From NCBI GenBank assembly GCA_900544555.1, contig UQWD01000005.1, forward strand, positions 1 through 64,000: 64,000 nucleotides of DNA, read 5' to 3'. Origin of the DNA: an uncultured Eubacteriales bacterium. GTDB taxonomy: Bacteria; Bacillota; Clostridia; Christensenellales; CAG-138. A model generated the notes under the pieces. It made no database searches, was not told the origin of the DNA, and saw nothing but the letters and a program-made list of their open reading frames with translations. Below are positions 7,898-14,988 of this stretch, piece after piece. The number at the start of each line of letters is the position of its first letter. The first letter of the stretch is position 1. The position numbers and the translations under genes were made by a program.

Positions 7898-7913
7898 GTT
7901 AGAGGGTGTTAAC
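7898..7913. promoter_or_regulatory. Degenerate DtxR-type half-operator before the regulator gene
   Basis: GTTAGAGGGTGTTAAC keeps the left half-site (GTTAGA) and the outer bases of the right half (TTAAC). It lies 24 bases upstream of the regulator start, where it could support autoregulation. Confidence 0.4.
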
Positions 7914-7936
7914 ATGGTTTCAATAAACAAAGGGGT

Positions 7937-8311
7937 ATGAAGATGCAGATTAACGAATCCATTGAAAATTATCTTGAGCGCATCCATATCTTGCAGCAGA
8001 AAAACGGCTGCGCGCGTTCCGTCGATATCGCAAACGCGCTTCGCGTAACCAAGCCCAGCGTGAGCCACGCCACCAAGCTGCTCCGTGAGAACGGCTTTAT
8101 CACCATGGATAGCGACAACTGCATATATTTAACCGCATCCGGCCTTGAGATTGCGGAGCGGATGTACGAGCGCCATCAAATGCTGGCGAAATTCCTTATG
8201 CGGCTGGGCGTCAGCGAGGAAACCGCTTTTGCCGACGCGTGCAAAATGGAGCATGATATCAGTAAGGAAAGCTTCGAAGCTATCTGTGCGCACGTTGATA
8301 GGGCTGAGTGA
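7937..8311 (+). CDS. DtxR/MntR family metal-dependent regulator
   Basis: A 124-residue protein with an N-terminal winged helix (about residues 8-65, with RSVDIANALRVTKPSVSHATK as the recognition region) and the metal-binding dimerisation domain. It lacks the SH3 domain, so it has MntR size. The key metal segment reads ADACKMEHD, which has the Cys-x-x-Glu-His arrangement of iron-sensing DtxR/IdeR rather than the Glu of manganese-sensing MntR; the preceding ERH supplies another ligand. It is divergent from the feo operon across matching palindromes, so an Fe2+-dependent repressor of feo is the natural reading. It overlaps the next gene by GTGA, implying translational coupling. Confidence 0.92.
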   Translation: MKMQINESIENYLERIHILQQKNGCARSVDIANALRVTKPSVSHATKLLRENGFITMDSDNCIYLTASGLEIAERMYERHQMLAKFLMRLGVSEETAFADACKMEHDISKESFEAICAHVDRAE

Positions 8312-8997
8312 GCGATATGGGAACGGATTTATTTTATACTGAAAGCGGCGAAGGCGCCCCGTTGATTTTACTGCACGGTAACGGAGAGAGCTCAGATTAC
8401 TTTAAAAGCCAAATCCCCGTTTTCTCAAACAGCTTTCATGTTTTTGCGCTCGATACCCGCGGGCATGGACGATCAGGCCGCGGTACGGAGCCGTTTACCT
8501 TAGTGCGGTTCGCGGAGGATCTTAAGGCGTTTATGGATGAAAGAAAGATTGATAAGGCCAACCTGCTCGGCTTTTCGGATGGCGGCAACGTCGCCCTGCT
8601 GTTTGCGCTGCGCTATCCTGAGCGCGTGGAACGGCTTGTGCTCAACGGCGCGAACCTATCGCCAAAAGGCGTTAAGGCAGCAATACAGGTTCCTATCGTG
8701 TTGGGTTACGGCATAGCCTTAGCGCTCTCACCGTTTAGCAAAAAGGCAAAAGCAAATAAAGAAATGCTCGGTTTGATGGCGACGCAGCCTCAAATCGCGC
8801 CAAACGAGCTATCGCGCCTGGCCATGCCCGCGCTGGTTATCGCCGGTACGAAGGACATGATAAAGGAATCGCATACGCGTGAAATCGCACGGGCGCTGCC
8901 CAATGCCAAGCTGTGCATTATCGATGGGGATCACTTTATCGCCGCGAAAAAAAGCGATGAATTCAACAAAAGAGTTTTAGCGTTTCTTTTCTCTTAG
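8308..8997 (+). CDS. Alpha/beta fold hydrolase
   Basis: A 229-residue alpha/beta hydrolase with the oxyanion-hole motif HGNGESS (about residues 23-29), nucleophile elbow GFSDG with Ser90, acid Asp183 in AGTKDMI, and His209 in DGDHF. The complete triad indicates a working esterase, lipase or C-C hydrolase; substrate unknown. GTG start at 8308 overlaps the regulator stop (GTGA), although ATG at 8317 is also possible. Being coupled to an iron regulator it could release iron from a chelator ester, but no siderophore genes are visible, so that is speculation. Confidence 0.9.
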   Translation: MSDMGTDLFYTESGEGAPLILLHGNGESSDYFKSQIPVFSNSFHVFALDTRGHGRSGRGTEPFTLVRFAEDLKAFMDERKIDKANLLGFSDGGNVALLFALRYPERVERLVLNGANLSPKGVKAAIQVPIVLGYGIALALSPFSKKAKANKEMLGLMATQPQIAPNELSRLAMPALVIAGTKDMIKESHTREIARALPNAKLCIIDGDHFIAAKKSDEFNKRVLAFLFS

Positions 8998-9276
8998 CAT
9001 CTCTACGAACTGCCTAAAATCCTGCGCTTTTTTGATTTAACCCCTGAACTTCGGCCGGCGCCAGCCTGATTAGGGAGGTTCGCGCGTAAAAAAATTCCGG
9101 GTTTTGCACTGTTCCGAAATCTCCTTTTTATCCATTTTGTATCGTACCTGTATAGCCCCCTGAGGCATTTGCGAGGCGTGCGCGGATTATAAAATTAGTG
9201 CTTTATGCATCCGCAGCGACGAGCGGGAGAAGACAGGAATACCATAATCTCCCCATGAGCTATTTTAAATTAAGAG

Positions 9277-9765
9277 CTAAAAAAGCTTGTTCTTTAAGCG
9301 CTTTATAATGAAAAAAAGAGGCATGCCAAGCGCGTAGCACGCCAATGCCTGTCCAACGCCAACATATACAGCGCTTACCGCGAACGGTACGCCGATTTGG
9401 TAAACATAGCTGAGCAACGCGCCTATAACCAGCGCGTTTAACACTACTGCCGGCAGCGGGGCTAAAAACCGGTTTATTCTCCTGCGCCCCATCAGATATG
9501 TCAGATATGCCGCGGCCAGCGTAGCGAGGCTGCCAAAAACAACGTCCCATATCGCGCTTGCGCATAGAATATTGCCAATGATGCAGCCAATAAACAAACC
9601 GGGAACCGCTGAAAATGTGAAATAAGGCAGTATGCACAGCGCCTCAGACACGCGTAGCTGCATCAGCCCGGACGACAGCGGCAAAACCGCGTATGTAATG
9701 AACGCGTACATGGCCCCGATAAGGGCTCCCCAAGCAAGCTGTTTAACGCTTATCCTTTTCTTCAT
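9277..9765 (-). CDS. queT: QueT family queuosine-precursor transporter (ECF S component)
   Basis: A 162-residue, five- or six-helix membrane protein. The N-terminal run LAWGALIGAMYAFITYAVLPLS, followed by QLRVSEALCILPYF and GLFIGCIIGNIL, is characteristic of QueT, the energy-coupling factor S component for queuosine precursors such as preQ1. It would work with a shared EcfAAT module encoded elsewhere. Start ATG 9765 is followed by the typical MKKR basic N-terminus. I looked upstream for a preQ1 riboswitch and could not recognise one. Confidence 0.9.
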   Translation of the reverse strand: MKKRISVKQLAWGALIGAMYAFITYAVLPLSSGLMQLRVSEALCILPYFTFSAVPGLFIGCIIGNILCASAIWDVVFGSLATLAAAYLTYLMGRRRINRFLAPLPAVVLNALVIGALLSYVYQIGVPFAVSAVYVGVGQALACYALGMPLFFIIKRLKNKLF

Positions 9766-10031
9766 ACCATAAAGATCCGTATTTTTAGCTTTAATTTAGC
9801 GTTTAAGCGAAAGTGAGACGCCAAAAAGAAAGCTCGTATACCGCATAATCCCCATAACCGCCCCGCTAAGGCCGGCTATATCTCAATCAATTAATCGACG
9901 CGATATATCTGTTTTGAACCCTCATTTGTAAAAAACATATAATAAACAGCGCAAAGAACTTTCGCGGCCTTGATGCGCGTTCTGAAACGACTGTACTTAA
10001 ACGCGTATTTCATTATTATTTTGTATGTCAC
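9766..10031. other. Upstream region of queT
   Basis: About 265 bases before the rubredoxin 3' hairpin, with no gene. It should contain the queT promoter and leader on the minus strand. There are several short hairpins, but I see no convincing preQ1 aptamer or terminator structure. Confidence 0.4.
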
Positions 10032-10070
10032 AACGCCGGGCGCGGAAACAGCCGCGCCCGGCGTTTTTTA
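10032..10070. terminator. Strong GC hairpin after rubredoxin
   Basis: Perfect 14-base-pair stem, AACGCCGGGCGCGG (10032-10045) with CCGCGCCCGGCGTT (10052-10065), and a six-base loop. It is followed by a T-run on the plus strand and lies 8 bases past the rubredoxin stop codon on the minus strand. It would end the minus-strand transcript, although the better T-run is on the plus side. Confidence 0.7.
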
Positions 10071-10078
10071 AAATAGAA

Positions 10079-10237
10079 TCAATCCTCCTCAAACAGCTCC
10101 TTGCCGACGCCGCACAGGGGGCAAACCCATTCGTCAGGAAGCTGATCGAACGGGACGCCGGGCATAATGCCGTTATCCGGATCGCCTTCATGCGGATTAT
10201 AAACATATCCGCAAACTGTACAAACATAGTTTTTCAT
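10079..10237 (-). CDS. Rubredoxin
   Basis: A 52-residue protein with the two CxxC knuckles of rubredoxin: YVCTVCGYVY (Cys6, Cys9) and EWVCPLCGVG (Cys39, Cys42), plus the conserved GDPDNGI and PGVPFDQLPDEW stretches. It binds one iron through four cysteines and transfers single electrons in the cytoplasm, typically to rubrerythrin, desulfoferrodoxin or flavoprotein partners in anaerobes; none of these lie nearby. ATG 10237 follows AGGGG. It is the last gene of a minus-strand run with the DUF1858, zinc-ribbon and GH13 genes. Confidence 0.97.
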   Translation of the reverse strand: MKNYVCTVCGYVYNPHEGDPDNGIMPGVPFDQLPDEWVCPLCGVGKELFEED

Positions 10238-10247
10238 ACTGAACCCC

Positions 10248-10448
10248 TTACTGTTTATCCAGGTACTCGTTAATCTCGTTTACCAGTTTGTCCGCGTCGA
10301 TACCATGTACTGCGCAGGCCTGGGCGAGATCCTCGCCTGACGCCATAACACAGCCAAGGCAATGCATGCCGGAGCGCATCAGTATTTCAGCAATCCCCTG
10401 ATCCGTTTTTAAAATCTCCTCAATCGTCATGGTCTTTACAATCGCCAT
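10248..10448 (-). CDS. DUF1858 domain protein (CxxC redox disulfide domain)
   Basis: A 66-residue protein matching the DUF1858 pattern: N-terminal MTIEEILKTDQGIAEILMR helix-turn, then GMHCLGCVMASGEDL with a CxxC pair at about residues 30-33, then a C-terminal helix (HGIDADKLVNEINEYL). The domain often sits beside or is fused to hybrid cluster protein or redox enzymes and is thought to be a small thiol/disulfide module. It is 10 bases upstream of rubredoxin on the same strand, supporting a redox role. Confidence 0.9.
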   Translation of the reverse strand: MAIVKTMTIEEILKTDQGIAEILMRSGMHCLGCVMASGEDLAQACAVHGIDADKLVNEINEYLDKQ

Positions 10449-10509
10449 TTTATGTTCCTCCTTTGTTTTTTGGCTCTATTATTCTACGCCCAAAAGGGCG
10501 TTTCTACAA

Positions 10510-10902
10510 TCAAGATTTTGTTTCAAACCGGTGCCCGCATCTCGTACACGTTATGCGGATCTTGCCTTTCCCCCTTGGCACGCGCAGCTTTTGCATGCAT
10601 TGGGGGCAAGTAAAGTGTTTAAAATCCTTCCGTTCCTTAAATCCTCTGCCGCGCTTTGAAAACCACCCGCGAACGCGGCTTTCCATGCTTAAATACTTAT
10701 TGAGCTCCATGCGGCGCGCCGCCGTATTCTTAGAAAACATCCTGAAGATAGCGAACGCGATGCCCGCCGTTGTAACAAAGCTGATAACCGTTCTTGCCTG
10801 CCAGGGCAGGAAAATAGATATCAGCGCCAGCGCGCATACCGTGATTAACAGTGTTTGATTGAGCTTATCGTTTCCATAACGGCCATACATCATATAACTC
10901 AC
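10510..10902 (-). CDS. Small membrane protein with C-terminal zinc ribbon
   Basis: A 130-residue protein with two hydrophobic segments near the N-terminus (about residues 17-34 and 38-55), a basic linker (RGWFSKRGRGFKERK) and a C-terminal double-CxxC zinc ribbon (FTCPQCMQKLRVPRG and IRITCTRCGHRF). The arrangement suggests a membrane-tethered protein with a cytoplasmic zinc finger. The function is unknown; such ribbons often bind nucleic acid or protein partners. Its start lies 5 bases past the GH13 stop, so the two are probably co-transcribed. Confidence 0.75.
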   Translation of the reverse strand: MSYMMYGRYGNDKLNQTLLITVCALALISIFLPWQARTVISFVTTAGIAFAIFRMFSKNTAARRMELNKYLSMESRVRGWFSKRGRGFKERKDFKHFTCPQCMQKLRVPRGKGKIRITCTRCGHRFETKS

Positions 10903-10907
10903 CCGAC

Positions 10908-12830
10908 CTATGATAATAGCATGGTTCCAGATAAAGGAGGCAGCACCATGCGCACCGTTCCCCCATCCCCCGGCAGGCGAACGCCGGAGAAAATATCCTC
11001 ATATTGCGCGGCTATACGTATCCGCGGCGCGAAAGGCCCTTCCCGGAACAGGTCAGCGCTTACGGCCGCTTCTTTTGAATCGCTTGACCGGTTGACGGCG
11101 ACTATTACGCTGTCGCGTCCGAGCTGGCGGGCGACAACAAATACGTCTTCCCCAATCGGCGCGAACGCAAAATCGCCTTTCCTTAGGGATTCCCTACGGG
11201 TACGGGCGGCTGTGATTTGCCTGTAACGCTTTAAAAGCTCTTTATCCTCACGCCCCCACGGGTAAGTCCGCCGGTTAAACGGGTCCGCCATACCGGTCAT
11301 ACCGGCCTCGTCGCCGTAATAAATGCACGGCGCGCCCGGCATGGCCATCTGTATAAGCGCAGCGAGCATCACCCGCTTTCTCCCCCGTTCAAGGGCGCTC
11401 GAATCCAACTCGAACTTCGCCTGTTCTTCCCTTGTGAGCGCGTCCCTGTGCGGCGCGCCGCCCAACGCTGTCAAAATACGTACCGAATCATGGCTGCCCA
11501 AAAGGTTCATGAGGGACATATAGAACGGAGGCGGATAATTCTCCCACAGCGCGGCAAGCCTTTCGTTAAGCCCAACCGCATCCGTTCGGAAAAGAAAAAA
11601 ATCGATAACGGCGTCCCTGAACGGATAGTTCATAACGCTGTCCAGCTCAAAGCCATCCACATATTTGCGCCTGCCAAGGGCTCCCTGTTTGTTGGACGCC
11701 TCCTCCCAAACCTCTCCCAGAAGCACGCTGTTCTCGTCCAGCTTCTTCAATTCTCGGCGCAGCATGGCGATAAACTCATCCGGTAATTCGTCAGCAACGT
11801 CGAGCCGCCAGCCGGACGCGCCACGCTCGCGCCAGAACTTGAGAACGGTGCTGATAAATTTCTGATACGTTTCGTCGCATTCGTCCACCTCAGGCAGGGT
11901 CTCAAACCCCCACCAGGAGCGGTATGAATCCGGGTAGGCCGTAAAGCGGTACCAGGAGTAATAGGGAGAACCCCTGTCCCGGTACGCGCCGCCGCCTCCG
12001 TAACGCCCGTATCGGTTAAAGTATACGCTGTCGTCTCCCGTATGCGAGAACACCCCGTCAAGCATAACGCGTATCCCAAGCTTTTGGCACTCGCCGCTCA
12101 GCCGCCTGAAATCTTCCTCGCTGCCGAGAACGGGATCTATTTTTTTATAATCCGCCGTATTGTAGCGGTGGTTCGAGGCGGCCTCAAATACCGGGTTAAG
12201 GTACAGGCACGTCACGCCCAGGCTTTTCAAATACGGCAGCTTTTCAATAATTCCCTCTAGGTCGCCCCCGAAGTAATCACAGGGATCGTAATCCCGGCAC
12301 TGCGGAAGAGGCGTATGGAGCACATCCTCATCCCAGCCCTCATGAACAAGCGCGCGCCGGCCGAGCTTTGTATGATATTCAACCCTGTCCAGCCCGCCGC
12401 GCTCGCCGCCGCGCCTGAACCTGTCGGGGAATATCTGGTATATTATACCCTCGCCGAACCAGGACGGCGTTTTAAACGAAGGATGATAAACCGTTATCTG
12501 GTAGGCGGTAGGCGGATAATCCGCCTCGCGTCCCTCTCCCGTGCGTCCGCCGTAGTATCGCCTGCCCTCAGGCGTATCAACGATGAAATAATACCAGACA
12601 AGGCATGGCTCTTTCGGCGCGGTATACTCAAAGGTGAATGCGCCGCCGTCCCGGCTGCCTTCCAAAATTTCTTCGCCGCCCAGCGCCCAAACGCGTAGCC
12701 TCGGGTAGCCGCATTCGTTCGGAATGCTTAAACGGAGCGTAACCGTTTCACCGCATTTTAACGCCCCCTGCGGGCAACGGTAATATAACTCGCGTGAATG
12801 ATGCTTCATCTCTAACCTGCGTTCCAGCAA
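10908..12830 (-). CDS. Glycoside hydrolase family 13 protein (neopullulanase/cyclomaltodextrinase type)
   Basis: The 640-residue protein has an N-terminal beta domain (about residues 10-120), as in CBM34-bearing neopullulanases, and then the GH13 barrel, recognisable from GIIYQIFPDRF. The conserved regions are present: DGVFSHTGD (region I), GWRLDVADEL (nucleophile Asp), GEVWEEA (acid/base Glu) and LGSHDSVRIL (transition-state Asp). There is no signal peptide, so it probably hydrolyses imported maltooligosaccharides or cyclodextrins in the cytoplasm. A TTG start at 12830 has a TAGGAG seven bases upstream; ATG at 12809 has only a weak site, so TTG is slightly preferred. Confidence 0.93.
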   Translation of the reverse strand: MLERRLEMKHHSRELYYRCPQGALKCGETVTLRLSIPNECGYPRLRVWALGGEEILEGSRDGGAFTFEYTAPKEPCLVWYYFIVDTPEGRRYYGGRTGEGREADYPPTAYQITVYHPSFKTPSWFGEGIIYQIFPDRFRRGGERGGLDRVEYHTKLGRRALVHEGWDEDVLHTPLPQCRDYDPCDYFGGDLEGIIEKLPYLKSLGVTCLYLNPVFEAASNHRYNTADYKKIDPVLGSEEDFRRLSGECQKLGIRVMLDGVFSHTGDDSVYFNRYGRYGGGGAYRDRGSPYYSWYRFTAYPDSYRSWWGFETLPEVDECDETYQKFISTVLKFWRERGASGWRLDVADELPDEFIAMLRRELKKLDENSVLLGEVWEEASNKQGALGRRKYVDGFELDSVMNYPFRDAVIDFFLFRTDAVGLNERLAALWENYPPPFYMSLMNLLGSHDSVRILTALGGAPHRDALTREEQAKFELDSSALERGRKRVMLAALIQMAMPGAPCIYYGDEAGMTGMADPFNRRTYPWGREDKELLKRYRQITAARTRRESLRKGDFAFAPIGEDVFVVARQLGRDSVIVAVNRSSDSKEAAVSADLFREGPFAPRIRIAAQYEDIFSGVRLPGDGGTVRMVLPPLSGTMLLS

Positions 12831-13171
12831 AAAGCAGCTCCTACTCTTTATATTACGCTTAGTTTATCACAGATTCCCCCCTTATCAACGGCGCAAATAA
12901 GTCTTTTCCTCCAATTTCGCAACATTGTCACATTGTTCAACACGGCTTATAAAACGATAATTCGTTGGCGGTATATTTCCCTTCGGCCGTCCGGGCGGTA
13001 TTCGACTTAAAATTATTATTTTCGATTGTTTGTAACCATAAAACGCTTTACACGCGCCCGCCTATCTATTTATTATATAGATAGAAGTCCGGTATCCGGG
13101 CACAGGCGTGAAAGACAGGGCGGCGCATTAAATATCGCCGATTTCAGCCTGGAAAGGAAGAGGGAATTAAC
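12831..13171. other. Divergent intergenic region between GH13 and the EF-Tu-like gene
   Basis: About 340 bases with no gene. It contains an AT-rich near-palindrome around 13066-13085 (ATCTATTTATTATATAGAT) and a GC-rich stretch at 13090-13135 that can fold locally. I compared that stretch with cyclic-di-GMP aptamers and do not think it matches. AAGGAAGAGGG before 13172 is the ribosome binding site of the rightward gene. Confidence 0.4.
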
Positions 13172-13675
13172 TTGAAAGTCTTAATCATGGGGCACCATAA
13201 TTCAGGATGCTCGACTTTATCCGGTTATTTAAGCCGGCTGTATCCGCAGCACCGCTTCTGTTCGCAGACTTACCGAACGGCCGACGAACCAGCTGTCGTC
13301 CCATTTAAGGACTGCTCTTCGGCGATTATCCTGTTCAGCCTTATCAACGGCCTTATGCCCGGCACAATGGCCGCGTATAACATATGCCGCAAGGCGAAGC
13401 TGCCCATTATCGGCGCATGCCTTACGCATAAGGATATTTTCCTCTCCCGCTTCAGCAACCATTTATATTTGAGTGAAACAATACAAACCGAAGCCGTTGA
13501 GCTTGCGTGCAGCGCGGGCTGCGCCGACAGCTCCATGCCCATCATTCAGGTTGCGCTGATTGACGGCTGCGAGCCCGATCTTACGCGTTTTTTTAATGCG
13601 GCTGTCTCATATGCCGCCAAAAGAGCCGCCGCTCTAACCCCTCCGTCGCAGCAGCATAAAGCTAATCGCGTTTAA
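13172..13675 (+). CDS. Degenerate EF-Tu-like G-domain protein
   Basis: The 167-residue protein begins with GHHNSGCST (residues 7-15), which aligns with the EF-Tu P-loop GHVDHGKTT but has Cys13 where the catalytic Lys should be. Further on, SLINGLMPGTMAAYNICRKAKLPII follows the EF-Tu pattern [20 protein letters not shown], THKD (85-88) stands in place of NKxD, and the later SAGCADSSMPIIQVAL resembles the FPGDDxPVIxGSAL segment. Switch II (DCPGH) is missing and the protein ends where domain 1 would. GTP binding is therefore doubtful. TTG start at 13172 with AAGGAAGAGGG upstream. The function is unknown; it may be a decoy or regulatory relative, or a decaying paralogue. Confidence 0.6.
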   Translation: MKVLIMGHHNSGCSTLSGYLSRLYPQHRFCSQTYRTADEPAVVPFKDCSSAIILFSLINGLMPGTMAAYNICRKAKLPIIGACLTHKDIFLSRFSNHLYLSETIQTEAVELACSAGCADSSMPIIQVALIDGCEPDLTRFFNAAVSYAAKRAAALTPPSQQHKANRV

Positions 13676-13845
13676 ACAGCCAGCGCGGTTTGTCAGGCCA
13701 GCCGTGAAACCTTAAAAAAGCATTGAGCTTTCTCGCGCGTTAAGCTATAATTTTGCACGTTGGTTTATTATCGGCAAATTTCGCGCCGCGCCGGTTTCGA
13801 CCACTGCCAAACCGAATAAAAATGGGCCGGGAAAGGGTATTGCTT

Positions 13846-14739
13846 ATGTGGTTTATGTTTTCTCTTTTGACGATTCTCGCTTGGGGAGGCTCCGACCTTT
13901 TTTCAAAAATGGGGTCTAAAAGCGATGATAAGTCCAGCCATTGGAAGCTGGTTATCGCGGTGGGGCTTGTCATGGGCGTTCACGCGGCTGCGCAGATTAT
14001 CCTAACCGGCTATACGTACAATCCGATTAATATCATTCGATACCTGCCCGTATCATCCCTATACATCCTTTCAATGATATTCGGGTATGTGGGCTTAAGA
14101 TATATAGAGCTTTCCGTATCATCGCCCATCTGCAATTCTTCCGGCGCGATCACATGCGTATTATGCCTCGTAATACTTGGGCAAAAGGCAACGGGGCTTC
14201 AACTAGGCGCCGTGGCCTTGGTATGCGCCGGCGTACTGGGCCTCGCAATAATGGAAAAACGCCGGGCGGGAAGAGAGCGCGCGTTATCGGGCGCTCAGGA
14301 TGAACGCAAGTACACACGCAGCGCAATCGCAATTTTGTTTCCTGTTTTGTACTGCCTCATCGACGGGGCGGCCTCTTTTACGGACGCGATATACCTTGAA
14401 GGGATTATGAGCGAAACCGATGTTAACCTCTCATACGAGTTTACGTTCCTGGCCGTAGCGCTCGGCGCGCTGGCGTACGTGTTGTTCATCCGCAAAGAGC
14501 GTATTCATATCCCGCGTGAGAAGCATAAACTCTTTGCCGCGGTTTGCGAAACCGCCGGGCAGTTCACCTATGTTTACGCGATGGCCGACCGCGCGGTGCT
14601 GGCCGCGCCGATGATAGCCTCTTACAGCATGGTATCCGTATTGCTTTCAAGAATTATATTGAAAGAAAAGCTTTCGCGGAGTCATTACCTGATCATCGGT
14701 GGCATTTTGGCAGGTATTTTAATATTGGGTATTGAGTAA
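13846..14739 (+). CDS. EamA/DMT family transporter
   Basis: A 297-residue protein with about ten predicted helices in two EamA halves, separated by a basic loop (MEKRRAGRERALSGAQDERKY, about residues 140-160). Both halves carry the drug/metabolite-transporter style, with AWGGSDLFSKMG at the start and the Glu-containing ILKEKLSRSHYLIIGGILAGILILG at the end. DMT proteins export or import amino acids, sugars or metabolites; the substrate cannot be read from sequence. Earlier in-frame starts exist (13753, 13822), but ATG 13846 begins directly with the first helix and has AAAGGG 8 bases upstream. Confidence 0.85.
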   Translation: MWFMFSLLTILAWGGSDLFSKMGSKSDDKSSHWKLVIAVGLVMGVHAAAQIILTGYTYNPINIIRYLPVSSLYILSMIFGYVGLRYIELSVSSPICNSSGAITCVLCLVILGQKATGLQLGAVALVCAGVLGLAIMEKRRAGRERALSGAQDERKYTRSAIAILFPVLYCLIDGAASFTDAIYLEGIMSETDVNLSYEFTFLAVALGALAYVLFIRKERIHIPREKHKLFAAVCETAGQFTYVYAMADRAVLAAPMIASYSMVSVLLSRIILKEKLSRSHYLIIGGILAGILILGIE

Positions 14740-14988
14740 TATTATATCGGATAATCAAGTTTAAAATGTAAATCGTCACTTTTCGCTCCTCACGCTCCGC
14801 CATGCTGTTCCGCTTGTGGAGGATGATGGGGGGCGATTTTTTTACAAAAATATGACAGAATTTAATCGTTTAGTTATATATCCCTGCTGCGATTTGTGCT
14901 ACAATAACCCATATAATTCCAGATAAAACCGTCTTTGGTTATACTTTTGACGGATTATATAAATTATTTTCAATATGGAGGAACAATA

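Noticed and set aside
9766..9960. Possible preQ1 riboswitch upstream of queT
   Set aside because: QueT genes often have one, but I could not find the conserved preQ1-I or preQ1-II core in the leader.
13086..13160. Possible cyclic-di-GMP riboswitch before the EF-Tu-like gene
   Set aside because: Only short fragments (GGCAC, GAAA, GGCGGCGC) resemble the GEMM aptamer and the order does not fit.
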